Below are positions 1 to 10,875 of a stretch of DNA of 64,000 nucleotides, in pieces. The DNA comes from Zea mays (taxonomy: Eukaryota; Streptophyta; Magnoliopsida; Poales; Poaceae). Below the pieces are notes generated by a model that was not told the origin of the DNA, searched no databases, and saw only the letters and a list, made by a program, of their open reading frames with translations. The stretch lies in NCBI RefSeq assembly GCF_902167145.1, contig NC_050099.1, positions 61,708,942-61,772,941 on the forward strand, given 5' to 3'. Made by a program: the position numbers and the translations under genes. Positions within the stretch are counted from its first letter, which is position 1, and each line of letters begins with the position of its first letter.

Positions 1-574
1 ATTTACTTCTGTGCAATTTGAAAAATGGGCCTGATTCGAGTTCCGAGGCGAAAGTTATGGCCGTTTTAAGTTTGGACTCCGAATCAGGGTTTCTAGCGAG
101 GTGTTGGAAGGGTGGGGGTTTGGTTTTGTGGATAGGGTCAGTTTTAGAGATAGGATCTGTTTTGTGGATGGGGTCGGTTTTAGAGATAGGATCTGTTTTG
201 TGGATAGGATCGGTTTTAGAGATATGATTTGTTTTGTGGATAGGGTCGGTTTTAGAGATAGGATCTGTTTTATGGATAGGGTCGGTTGTAGAGATATGAT
301 CTGTTTTGTGGATAGGGTCGATTTTGTAGGATGGAAGTGGATGGAAAGAATCAAACTAAACCAAAACAAATCTAAACCAGCAACCAAACTCAACCTAGAA
401 CACGAACTCAGAACTGCGGACTCTAAAACTGAATTGTGCAAAGGCTAAGGCGATAGTTTTAGGTCGGGATAAACTGATCGTAATTTTTTTTGGCTTTTTG
501 TGGACTATGGGACGAAACAAAACTAATCCAAAGGTATGATTATACCTCACGAGCAACCTAAAAATATGATACCA
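1..574 (-). mobile_element. 5' leader remnant of a Reina-like gypsy element
   Basis: No credible gene is visible. Read on the minus strand, a PBS-like string TGGTATCA (complement of initiator Met-tRNA, forward 564-571) follows a probable LTR end. The sequence downstream of it looks like the untranslated leader of a gypsy element, including a 36-bp tandem repeat. The open frames across 55-441 and 101-448 are only translations of that repeat. Assignment to the Reina-like lineage comes from the neighbouring integrase fragment and is inference. Confidence 0.4.
123..335. repeat. 36-bp tandem repeat, about 5.8 copies
   Basis: Units begin near 123, 159, 195, 231, 267 and 303. Each starts with gttttgtggatagggtcggt and ends in tagagataggatct, with a few substitutions (for example atatgatt, and tgtagag in the fifth unit). 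Because 36 is a multiple of three, the repeat gives 12-residue periodic ORFs on both strands; these are not taken as genes. There are no spacers, so it is a minisatellite in the element leader. Confidence 0.9.
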
Positions 575-1165
575 CTTGATAGTAGACGAGCCCCGATCTT
601 CCGTGAGATACAGTAACTTGATTGAGTGGAGATCTCGACGTTGATGATCCAAGGCTCCGAGCAAATGGTTCCTCGCAATCACTACACCACGGCTCCATTG
701 GTTATCACCCGTGACACACGAGTGACCTCGCCACGAAGGCTTATCCCTGCAAGCACAATCAAGAACACAATCAAGAACAGGAAAGAAACGCAACCAAAAT
801 TGTATTGATTACGGGATGGGGTCTCACAAACCAATGACAGTGACACTGTTCGATGACAGATTGACCTAAGCAAAACCCGAAACCTAATGTGGCGGTGGCT
901 GCTGAATAAATAGAGTATTAGGGCGTGCGTGACCCCTGGTCTCGCCCCTAATGGGCTCCAACGCGATACACGGCCCAACGACCCAACAGACGGTGACACA
1001 ACACCAAAACAGAATCTGAACACTAAATTGTTTTGACGATTCCTGTTGACTTCGAATGAATTTAAAGAGGGACCTAGTTGGGTTGGTTAGATAATCTCCT
1101 TATCTTTCCAACTATATCAAGTCCGTCGCAATCAGAGTCCGGATGCATCCTAGGCGTTCATTTTA
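575..1165 (-). mobile_element. Probable LTR and 3' UTR of the Reina-like gypsy element
   Basis: On the minus strand this stretch follows the end of the pol frame (TAA near 1166) and runs up to the PBS-like TGGTATCA at 564-571. That is where an LTR should lie. I could not find a second copy in the window, so neither LTR boundary is fixed; a TG start near 1022 is possible. Short ORFs here have no recognisable content. Confidence 0.4.
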
Positions 1166-1972
1166 GTGCAGACTGGTCCTGGAACCCGAGATGGAGTCGC
1201 AGCCGAGTCGGACTTGATCTCCTTCCTATTGTGGGCGCCCTTGCTCCTCCTCCTCAACGCCTTGGCCTTTCCCAAGTCCTTGCTGGTCCTCTCCAAGGTT
1301 CCTAATCATCAAAACATCCATGGCCCCAAGCGTAAGCTCTAAAACACAATTGACTAGGGTAGAACATACCTGGAGATTTAGCTATCGTGCACACGATCGT
1401 GTTATCGGTCCATTCATTGTATGTATTGAAGTGATATGCTCATCGTCCTCCCCCTCTTGAATTGGAGTCGTCCTTGACTCGATCTCATCTTCGTCACCCA
1501 TATATGGCTTCAAATCTGAAATGTTAAAGGTGGGACTAACCCCAAAATCTGGAGGCAATTTAAGTGTATATGCATTATCATTAATTTTTGCAAGAACTTT
1601 ATAAGGACCAGCAACACGTGGCATGAGTTTAGACTTTCTCAAATCAGGAAACCTATCCTTTCTCGAATGAACCCACACCAAGTCACCAGGTTCCAATTTC
1701 ATTTCCTTCCTGCCTTTATTAGCAGCAATACGATACTTTTCATTCATCTTTTCAATTTGCAACTTAGTTATTTCATGTAACTTAAGAATGAATTTAGAAC
1801 GTTGTGTAGCATCCAAGTTCACTATTTCAAAAGTTGGTAAAGGTAGCAAATCAATTGGAGCACGAGGATTAAAACCATATACTATCATAAATGGACTAAG
1901 CTTGGTTGTGGAATGAATTGATCTGTTATAAGCAAACTCAATATGTGGCAAACATTCCTCCCACAACCTCAA
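1166..1972 (-). pseudogene. Gypsy integrase C-terminal fragment (Reina-like)
   Basis: Minus-strand frame begins at 1972 with residues matching the end of the integrase core (RLWEECLPHIEFAYNRS, then MIVYGFNPRAP). It continues through the integrase C-terminal domain (GDLVWVHSRKDRFPDLRKSK, then GPYKVLAKINDNAYTLKLP) to the tail GPITRSCAR. A TAG at 1382-1384 interrupts it, but the same frame continues with family-like sequence (LNLQV...MDVLMIRNLGE) through another TAG near 1230 to a TAA near 1166. The upstream gag, protease, RT and catalytic part of integrase are missing, so this is a 5'-deleted, inactive fragment. In an intact element the protein joins cDNA to the chromosome. Confidence 0.8.
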
Positions 1973-2070
1973 ATTGACTAGGATAGAACATACCTAGAGA
2001 TTTAGATGTCGTGCACGCGATCGTGTTATCGGTCCATTCATTGTATGTATTGAAGTGATGTCCTCATCAC
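1973..2070 (-). repeat. Partial duplicate of the integrase tail (matches 1349-1445)
   Basis: This 98-bp stretch repeats 1349-1445 at roughly 90 percent identity by eye. Both contain gatcgtgttatcggtccatt and the shared string cattgtatgtattgaagtga. It encodes the same integrase tail on minus but lacks the TAG found at 1382 in the other copy. It abuts the upstream end of the integrase fragment, so two 3'-end pieces of the same family lie head to tail. Confidence 0.8.
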
Positions 2071-4335
2071 CACCCTACACGCCCACTCCCCTGCTGCCCT
2101 TGCCCCTATCGGGTAAGGTAGTCCTCTACTAGCTTTCCTAGTTAGTCAGCCAAGGGCATCCCATTCCACCCTTGTGGTGGTACGTGTTTCTCAAGTTAAA
2201 CTCCATGTTCCAATTAAAAATAATGATCTTGACATGAACGATAAATAAAATAACAGTATAATTGGAACATGAACATAATATAATATTAAACCCAAAACCA
2301 TATACAGCAATAGCAAAAGTACCCAAACAATTAAGGGGTAAACAAGGTAACAAGATAACTAAACTAGGGTGACCTATTGGGTCCCATCAAAATTAAGCCT
2401 ATGCATGAATAAGTGATAGTAAAGAACATTATTGGGTAATAAAAGTGGTCAAGGGCACAACTTGCCTTCAATGAGCTCCTGCTCAGCAACTTCTACCTGC
2501 TGAACACCCTGATCCTCGGCCACTGGCTTTTCTACTCACCAAAATACAAACAAGCATGGTACAAGGGAGAAATTAACATCACACCAAACATGTATACAAA
2601 ATACATATTAATAATCTACACATTAAATGAGATCATAGGAAAAAGAATCACTAAATTCGGAGTTAAGGATTTTAAGTTATTAATTTCCGAAGGTTTTATG
2701 TATTTGATACAAGATTAATTAAGAGATAAATTTTAATACAGTTTTCATGTTAAAACAGTATTACTAAGTTATAGACAATATTAATACAAAATTATAGGAA
2801 CTTGAATGGATCAGTTTGGACTAAATATGAATTTTCTAGGGATTAAATAAATTCTAACCATTATATTTACATTAAAAATCAATTTATATTTCCTTTTCCT
2901 TGATTTTCTATTCCCCTAGACTCCGCGCATAATTTAACCTAAAGCCAGGGGCCTCTACGCAAGAAATCCAGGACTTAGTGCAAAGTCACAAAGGATGGCG
3001 GGCTAGTTTCTAATAAAGCTGGGGGTTCTTTAGCAAGGTTACGCGGCCGAAGGGGTATCGGGCTACCAGGGCCGTCCGATCAGAGAAGAATGACACTAAT
3101 CAAATTGGCTAATGAACGAATCGGTACGCTACGCTAACCGTTAGATCAGAGATCTACGGTGAGTACTCAATGATGCGTGGTCTAATTCAAGCCGCCAGAT
3201 CCCGATCGTGCGGCTCCCAAAGACTCAGATCGATCGAAACCTGAGATCTAATCCTAACCATAGGTTTGGGATCCTACGGCCAAGGTACTTTCCCCACCTT
3301 GACGCCGCAGGACGGCGGCATCACCGGCCAAACACGATGGCAACCCCACCAGTGCGCGTGAACTAAGCAAAATAATACCCAATCCGACCCCCCGAACGAC
3401 GCTATACGTACAGCAGAAAGTAGTGAAGGCGATGAGGTACTACTTACCGGCGGTCAAGCGGTGAAGAAAGCAGGCCACGGCGCGAGTGGTTCTGAGGCGG
3501 AGCTACGACTTCCGACGAGGAATTCCGCTAGCGCAGCGACACCAACGGAGAAATTAGTGGCTGCCAAAGTGTCTAGGGGTCACGACGCAACACTAGAGTG
3601 CTCCACGGATGTCCCAGTGCCCGTGGTTCACGTCTTCTATGGCAGCGGTCCCGTGCTTCCCCGACGAGCTCTCGGTGTGTTGGCGGCGCGAGGTTTGACT
3701 CGGGATGGGTAGGTCAGGAACAGAGAATAGGTCGCGGCGGCTCGGCCTTTATGGTCAGGAGGTGGGTGCTGCCAGGTAGACGATCGCAACGGTAGCCGCG
3801 AACTGCGGGAGGTCATGGAGCTCGTGGAGAAGATCTACAGGGTTGCCAGATGTGTGGGCCCAGCATGCCAGTCAACGGTGGCCACGCGCGGGCGAGAGAC
3901 TGACCGGGAGGTCCCACCGGTAAGTACCCGAGAGAGATGGCGCCACGGTGCGGCTGTGCGGTGGCCCCGCGGTGTCGGCGCCGTTTGCCAGAGTTTGGCC
4001 GCGCAAGGGAAATGGGTGAGGTAGTGGGCCGAGACAGGGAAATTGAGCCCATGCGCCATTTTTTCCTTTTTCTTTCCTTTTTCTTTTCATTTCTGTTTTC
4101 TTTTCTTTTTATTTCAAATTCAAACTTCAATCCAATTTTAAATTCAAACTTTGTGGCAAGTTTGCACTCAAGCTAACTTTTTAATTTGATCATACCAAAA
4201 TGTGGTGAAGTTATTTAATTATACTTTTATTTTGTATTGTATAACATTTCTTTCTTTCCTTCTCTATTTTCATGGTTTCGTTTTCAAAGGGTTTAGATTC
4301 TATGGACCCATTAATACATTATTATTGACACTTTT
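2071..4335 (-). mobile_element. Left part of the 3' LTR of gypsy-1 (Tekay-like, minus)
   Basis: No credible genes. The sequence is AT-rich at 2200-2900 and 4040-4330 and GC-rich at 3290-4030, as in the long LTRs of grass Tekay elements. It continues at 15003-15180 once the Tat element inserted after 4335 is removed, and there ends with the LTR edge next to a polypurine tract. The other edge (forward tgtcacaccc, seen at 20227) is absent, so this LTR is truncated near 2070. ORFs at 3461-4176 are frame chance in GC-rich sequence. Assignment to gypsy-1 is inferred from position, since the two LTR remnants do not overlap. Confidence 0.6.
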
Positions 4336-4689
4336 TGTCGGGGACCATAATTAGGGGTACCCTCAAGATGCCTAATTCTCAGCTGGTAACCCCCATCAGC
4401 ATAAAGCTGCAAAGGCCTGATGGGTACGATTAAGTCAGGGATCAGTCCACACGAGTGACTCGATCACACTTCACCCGAGCCTAGCCTCGGCCAAGGGCAG
4501 CCGACCTCGAGAGACTTCCGTCTCGCCCGAGGCCCCCCTTTTTACGGCGGACACATCACCGGCTCGCCCGAGTCCTTGGCTTCGCTCAGAAGCGACCCTG
4601 ACTAAATCGCCACACCGCCTGACCGAGTTGCAGGAGCATTTAACGCAAAGAGTGAGTCAGACAGACAGTCAGGCCTTGCCAAAGGCGCC

Positions 4690-5031
4690 ACGGCGAACTC
4701 CGCTCCGCCCGACCCCAGGGCTCGGACTCGGGCTAAGACCCGGAAGACGGCGAACTCCGCTCCGCCCGACCCCAGGGCTCGGACTCGGGCTAAGACCCGG
4801 AAGACGGCGAACTCCGCTCCGCCCGACCCCAGGGCTCGGACTCGGGCTAAGACCCGGAAGACGGCGAACTCCGCTCCGCCCAACCCCAGGGCTCGGACTC
4901 GGGCTAAGACCCGGAAGACGGCGAACTCCGCTCCGCCCGACCCCAGGGCTCGGACTCGGGCTAATACCCGGAAGACGACGAAACTCCGCCTCGCCCGACC
5001 CCAGGGCTCGGACTCCGCCCTAGCCTCGGCC
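4690..5031. repeat. 57-bp tandem repeat in U3 of the Tat 5' LTR
   Basis: Units start at 4690, 4747, 4804, 4861 and 4918, plus a degenerate sixth at 4975. Each starts acggcgaactccgctccgcc and ends gctaagacccggaag. The same array is present in the 3' LTR (13864-14160), where the fourth unit has lost four bases. Arrays upstream of the TATA box in retrotransposon U3 often have enhancer-like roles; that role here is inference. Confidence 0.95.
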
Positions 5032-5516
5032 AAATGACCTCCGCCTCGCCCGACCCCATGGCTCGGACTCGGCCTCGGCAACAGAAGACAGACTCAACCT
5101 CGGCTTCGGAGGAGCCCCCACGTCACCCCGCCTAGGGCACAGACCCGCCACGTCAACAGGAAGCGTCATCATCGTCCTACCCCGAATCGACTCGGGTCAC
5201 GGAGAACAAGACCGGCGTCCCATCCGGCCAGCTCCGCCAGATGGGCAATGATGGCGCTCCACAAGCTCTGTGACGACGGCGGCCCCCAGCTCTCTTACGG
5301 AAGCAGGGCGACGTCAGCAAGGACTCGACCGCTCCAACAGCTATCCCTCCGCCAGGCTCCGTCGCACCTCCGACAGCCACGACACCACGCCAGCAAGGTG
5401 CCAAGACCTCTCCGGCTGCCACATTGGCATGTACCTAGGGCGCTAGCTCTCTCTCCGCTAGACACGTAGCACTCTGCTACACCCCCCATTGTACACCTGG
5501 ATCCTCTCCTTACGAC

Positions 5517-5523
5517 TATAAAA
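5517..5523 (+). promoter_or_regulatory. TATA box of the Tat 5' LTR promoter
   Basis: TATAAAA in the context gactataaaagggagg, about 310 bp before the LTR end. A pol II start would fall near 5545-5555, giving an R-U5 of about 280 nt. The same box is at 14687-14693 in the 3' LTR. Confidence 0.7.
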
Positions 5524-5827
5524 GGGAGGACCAGGGCCTTCTTAGAGAAGGTTGGCCGCGCGGGACCGAGGACGGGACAGGCGCTCTCTTGGGGCCGCTC
5601 GCTTCCCTCACCCGCGTGGACGCTTGTAACCCCCCTACTGCAAGCGCACCCGACCTGGGCGCGGGACGAACACGAAGGCCGCGGGACTTCCACCTCTCTC
5701 ACGCTCGACTCCGGCCACCTCGCCTCTCCCCCCTTCGCGCTCGCCCACGCGCTCGACCCATCTGGGCTGGGGCACGCAGCACACTCACTCGTCGGCTTTG
5801 GGACCCCCCTGTCTCGAAACGCCGACA

Positions 5828-5847
5828 GTTGGCGCGCCAGGTAGGGG
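5828..5847 (+). other. Primer-binding site of the Tat element
   Basis: gttggcgcgccaggtagggg directly follows the LTR end ccgaca. A 3'-tRNA-complementary site starting TGG is expected here to prime minus-strand DNA. Similar TTGGCGC... sites are usual in Tat elements. I do not assign the tRNA. Confidence 0.7.
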
Positions 5848-5887
5848 CCTGCTGCGTGCTGACGAACAGCTCCCCGTCAAGCTCCAG

Positions 5888-8800
5888 ATGGGCAATCTCC
5901 AGCAACCTCTCCGGCCCGGGGCGGTGCTTCGTTTCGAGACTCTTGAGTTCATGTCCTTCGACGGCAGCTACGACATGATACTTCTTCCACCGCCGCGCGA
6001 CAACGACAATGGCGGCCGACAACCCGCTCGCCGGCGGCGGAATCGACGACACCTTCCCCGCGTGGTGGAAGAACAACATTCGAGCTCGCTCCGTTCTCTC
6101 CCCCGCCAACGGAGGAGGAGGCGGGGCCATCAAGGCCAAGCGGGAGGCCGCGCTTCGTTGGCCGTCGAGCGAATCGACGCCCCCGACGCCCCGACGGAAG
6201 GCACGCCGGACGTTGACCTCGCGTTCAAGACGAAGGCAAGCGCCGTCCCCCCGCGACACGCTGACCCCGAGCAAGAAGACGACGCCGGCGCGCTCGCGGA
6301 AAGCCTGCAGGACGTCGCCCTCGTACCTGAGATGACGGTGCAACCAGTCCCCGATGCGACTACGTTGCTCCTCGTCGACCAAAAGGTACTGACTAACTCC
6401 CATCTTACGTCATTTCGACTCGGCCTCAACCCGCCAAACGACCTCGCTTTGGCGGGCGCTCTCATTGAGGCGAGTGCAACCCCACTGGGGTTTCGTATAC
6501 GGCCGCCTTGGGACCGGCTGACGGACGTCTCGACCTACGGGCCCTCTGGGTCCGAGGAAGATGACGACCCCAGCGTCTGTTGGGATTTCTCCGGACTTGG
6601 CAACCCCAGTGCCATGCGGGACTTCATGACCGCATGTGACTACTGCCTATCCGACTGTTCCGACGGAAGCCGCAGCCTTGGCGACGAGAGCTGCGGCCCA
6701 AGCCGCGAATGTTTCCACATCGAGCTAGGGGATCCCTCCGAAGGCAACCGTCTCGGCATGCCGGAGGACGGTGATCTTCCTAGGCCGGTGCCTCGCGCCG
6801 ACATCCCACGGGAGCTAGCTGTGGTCCCCGCTCCGGCGGGGGGTTACGACCCACAACTCGAGCAAGTCCGCGAGGCGCAGGCCAGGCTCAACGAGGGAAC
6901 AGGAGCGCTTGAGCCGATCCGTCGGGACGTCGGGAAGGTATGGGCGGACCAACCCCTGGCCGGAGAAATACGTCACCTGCCCCAAGGTCTCCAGCACCGC
7001 GTCGCCAACGATGTCAAGGTCAGGCCGCCGCCCGCATCCAGCGGGGTTGGTCAGAACCTGGCAGCCGCAGCGATGCTCCTCCGCGCGATGCCGGAGCCAT
7101 CAACCACCGAGGGTCGGCGAATCCAGGGAGAGCTCAAGAATCTCCTGGAAGGCGCTGCGGCCCGACGGGCCGAGAGCACTGCCTCCCGAAGGCAAGGATA
7201 TCCCTCGGAACCTCATGCCGCGACTTCCCGATTCATGCGGGAAGCCTCGGTCTACACCGGGCGCACGCGCAACACCGCGCCTGCGGCCCCGGGCCACCTC
7301 GGCAACAAGCACCATCGACGCGACCGTCGGGCCCACCTCGACGAAAGGGTGCGCCGAGGCTACCACCCCAGGCGTGGGGGGCGCTACGACAGCGGGGAGG
7401 ATCGGAGTCCCTCGCCCGAACCACCCGGTCCGCAGGCCTTCAGTCGGGCCATCCGACGGGCGCCATTCCCGACCCGGTTCCGACCCCCGACTACTATCAC
7501 GAAGTACTCGGGGGAAACGAGACCGGAACTATGGCTCGCGGACTACCGCCTTGCCTGCCAACTGGGTGGGACGGACGACGACAACCTCATCATCCGTAAC
7601 CTCCCCCTGTTCCTCTCCGACACTACTCGCGCCTGGTTGGAGCACCTGCCTCCGGGGCAGATCTCCAACTGGGACGACTTGGTCCAAGCCTTCGCTGGGA
7701 ATTTCCAGGGCACATACGTGCGCCCCGGGAATTCCTGGGACCTTCGAAGCTGCCGGCAACAGCCGGGGGAGTCGCTCCGGGACTACATCCGGCGATTCTC
7801 GAAGCAGCGCACCGAGCTGCCCAACATCACCGACTCGGATGTCATCGGCGCGTTCCTCGCCGGCACCACTTGCCGCGACCTGGTGAGCAAGCTGGGTCGC
7901 AAGACCCCCACCAGGGCGAGCGAGCTGATGGACATCGCCACCAAGTTCGCCTCTGGCCAGGAGGCGGTCGAGGCTATCTTCCGAAAGGACAAGCAGCCCC
8001 AGGGCCGCCCATCGGAAGAGGCTCCCGAGGCGTCTGCTCCGTGCGGCGCCAAGAAGAAAGGCAAGAAGAAGTCGCAATCGAAACGCGACGCCGCTGACGC
8101 GGACCTTGTCGCCGCCGCCGAGTACAAGAACCCTCGGAAGCCCCCTGGAGGTGCAAACCTCTTCGACAAGATGCTCAAGGAGCCGTGCCCCTACCATCAG
8201 GGGCCCGTCAAGCACACCCTCGAGGAGTGTGTTATGCTTCGGCGTCACTTCCACAGGGCCGGGCCACCCGCCGAGGGTGGCAGGGCCCGCGACGATGACA
8301 AGAACGAAGATCACCAAGCAGGAGAGTTCCCCGAGGTCCGCGACTGCTTCATGATCTATGGAGGGCATGCGGCGAATGCCTCGGCTCGGCATCGCAAGCA
8401 AGAGCGTCGGGAGGTCTGCTCGGTGAAGGTGGCGGCGCCAGTCTACCTAGACTGGTCCGACAAGCCCATCACCTTCGACCAGGCCGACCACCCCGACCAT
8501 GTGCCGAGCCCGGGGAAATACCCGCTCGTCGTCGACCCCGTTGTCGGCAATGTCAGGCTCACCAAGGTCCTGATGGATGGGGGCAGCTGCCTCAACATCA
8601 TCTACGCCGAGACCCTCAAGCTCCTGCGCATCGATCTGTCCTCCGTCCGAGCAGGCGCTGCGCCCTTCCACGGGATCATCCCTGGGAAGCGCGTCCAGCC
8701 CCTCGGGCGACTCGACCTCCCCGTCTGCTTTGGGACGCCCTCCAACTTCCGAAGGGAGACCCTGACGTTCGAGGTGGTCGGGTTCCGAGGAACCTACCAC

Positions 8801-9136
8801 GCCGTACTAGGGAGGCCATGTTACGCGAAGTTCATGGCCGTCCCCAACTACACCTACCTGAAGCTCAAGATGTCGGGCCCCAACGGGGTCATCACCGTCG
8901 GCCCCACGTACAAACATGCGTTCGAATGCGACGTGGAGTGCGTGGAGTACGCCGAGGCCCTCGCCGAGTCCGAGGCCCTCATCGCCGACCTAGAGAACCT
9001 CTCCAAGGAGGTGCCAGACGTGAAGCGCCATGCCGGCAACTTCGAGCCAGCAGAGACGGTTAAGGCCGTCCCTCTTGACCCCAGTGGCGACACCACCAAG
9101 CAGGTCCGGATCGGTTCCGGGCTCGACCCCAAATAG
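5888..9136 (+). pseudogene. gag-pro: Tat gag-protease
   Basis: Encodes the capsid protein and aspartic protease of a Tat element. The frame is open from 5798 inside U5; I chose the ATG at 5888 (MGNLQQPLRPG) as the first one after the PBS, giving 1082 codons plus stop. The N-terminal half is acidic and low-similarity. A retrotransposon gag domain lies at about 7500-7950 (WLADYRLACQLGG, FLSDTTRAWLEHLPPG, YIRRFSKQRTELP). A Lys-rich stretch follows at 8050-8090, then a degenerate zinc-binding motif (CPYHQGPVKHTLEEC) near 8190-8235. The protease motif is VLMDGGSCLNIIY near 8570, with DGG rather than DTG/DSG, as is usual in this lineage. The frame ends at TAG 9134-9136, but the same frame carries on into RT, so the stop probably breaks a single gag-pol frame. 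The ATG choice is uncertain. Confidence 0.85.
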
Positions 9137-9964
9137 GAAGCAGTGCTCGTCGACTTTCTCCGCGCAAACGCCGACGTCTTTGCGTGGAGTCCCTCGGACA
9201 TGCCCGGCATACCGAGGGATGTCGCCGAGCACTCGCTGGATATTCGGGCCGGAGCCCGACCCGTCAGGCAGTCTCTGCGCCGATTCGACGAGGAGAAGCG
9301 CAGAGTGATTGGCGAAGAGATCCACAAGCTAATGGCAGCAGGGTTCATCAAAGAGGTATTCCATCCCAAATGGCTCGCCAACCCTGTGCTTGTGAGGAAG
9401 AAAGGGGGGAAATGGCGGATGTGTGTAGACTACACTGGTCTCAACAAAGCATGTCCGAAGGTTCCCTACCCTCTGCCCCGCATCGATCAAATCGTGAATT
9501 CCACCGCTGGGTGCGAAACCCTGTCCTTCCTCGATGCCTACTCAGGGTATCACCAGATCCGGATGAAAGAGTCCGACCAGCTCGCGACTTCTTTCATCAC
9601 GCTGTTCGGCATGTACTGCTATGTCACCATGCCGTTCGGTTTGAGGAATGCGGGCGCGACGTACCAGCGGTGCATGAACCATGTGTTCGGCGAACACATC
9701 GGTCGCACAGTCGAGGCCTACGTCGATGACATCGTAGTCAAGACAAGGAAGGCTTCCGACCTCCTCTCCGACCTTGAAGTGACATTCCGATGTCTCAAGG
9801 CGAAAGGAGTCAAGCTCAATCCTGAGAAGTGTGTCTTCGGGGTGCCCCGAGGCATGCTCCTAGGGGAATTTTTCCTCGAAAAAGGATCTCTTTCTAGCAG
9901 GATTACTCTCGTGCTTCTTGACTACTTCGGAAAGCGGATCCTGGAAACGACGGAGTACACGTAA
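9137..9964 (+). pseudogene. pol: Tat pol, truncated after reverse transcriptase
   Basis: In frame with gag-protease after the TAG at 9134. It starts EAVLVDFLRANADVFAWSP, the usual linker into RT. RT motifs follow: ANPVLVRKKGGKWRMCVDY, LSFLDAYSGYHQIRM, the active-site motif AYVDDIVVKT near 9715-9745 (both Asp present), and LNPEKCVFGVPRGMLLGE. Family similarity then stops at about 9870 and the frame ends at 9962-9964 with unrelated residues. RNase H and integrase are absent, so the element cannot complete its own cycle. A large internal deletion or replacement between RT and the 3' region explains this best. Confidence 0.85.
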
Positions 9965-10875
9965 GCAGCCAAGGCTGACCGAGCCGAGGGACTCCTACGC
10001 CTCCGGGATACGGATACCTCACTCATCACCTTCTGCGATAAGTAACTCACGCTCGGATAAAGCGACTCCGTGGACCGAACAAGTCTTCACGCTCGGAAGC
10101 TCTCCTGCCGAAGCAGTCCTTCAAGCTTTCTCGACTAAGTCGGGGACAGGGCCTCATGGACGGGTGAAAGTACGCGTAAGCGGCAAGGCCGACCGAGCCG
10201 AGGGATTCCCACGCCTCTGGGATACGGGTACCTCACTCATCCCTTCCGCGAGAAGTAACTCTCACTCACACAAACATCCCTGTTACCGACAGAGTCCAGA
10301 CGCTCGAAACAAGAGGAAAAAAGACGCAGCTTCGCAAGCACGGCGAGGGTGTGTTTTCTGGCCTCGGCGGCCGCAGAAGGCACACGCTACAAGACGATCT
10401 GATCCTGCAGGCTCGGGTCTTCACGCTGAAGGGAGCCGTAGCACCCTCGGCATCGACGACGTCTTCAGCTATGTCCGACCCAGCCTCGGACGGCGGCGCG
10501 GTCCAGGGACCCCTCCGGGAATCCGGCCCGAGCAGGCGGCTCGGCCGGTTACCCCTGGGGCCTCGGCCAACCGGCTTCCAAGGGCGCCAGCCCGACCCGA
10601 GGCCTCGGCGGATCGACTTTGGCGTCGGCTCCGCTGACGGACAACACGGCTAGGCTCCGGCCAACCAGGTTCCCATTCTCGAGCCAACTCCGCCTCTGTT
10701 CATACTGATATCGCTACCCCTGGCCTCGGCTCATCGAAGGGCGGCCGAGGGGTCTCTTTAACTAAGCTAGAGGAGCCCCAGACAACAAGGCCGATCGGGC
10801 CGAGGGATTCCCACGCCTCCGGGATACGGATACCTCATTCGTCACCTTGACACGGGGCGACTCATGCTTGGTAAA
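9965..10875 (+). repeat. Three dispersed ~90-bp direct repeats in the Tat 3' region
   Basis: Copies near 9965-10055, 10180-10268 and 10787-10875 share the order gaccgagccgaggga, then ccgggatacgg, then tacctcactcat. They are about 85-90 percent identical by eye and unequally spaced, suggesting an old duplication inside the non-coding region. Confidence 0.8.

Larger units (their letters stand above)
4336..5827 (+). repeat. 5' LTR of the Tat element
   Basis: 1492 bp, TG...CA ends, directly followed by the PBS-like gttggcgcgccaggtagggg. The U3 part carries a 57-bp tandem array. A TATA box lies at 5517-5523, so R-U5 should begin near 5550. Repeats are rich in cctcgcccga and actcgg motifs. The long ORFs at 4602-5081 (both strands), 5248-5469 and 5295-5702 are shadows of repeats and are not genes. 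Confidence 0.95.

Noticed and set aside
123..335. CRISPR-like array of 36-bp units
   Set aside because: The units abut without spacers and the context is a plant genome; simple minisatellite.
4602..5081. Repetitive ORFs in the Tat LTR (also 13776-14342)
   Set aside because: A 57-bp repeat is a multiple of three, so open frames arise on both strands; no start context or domain.
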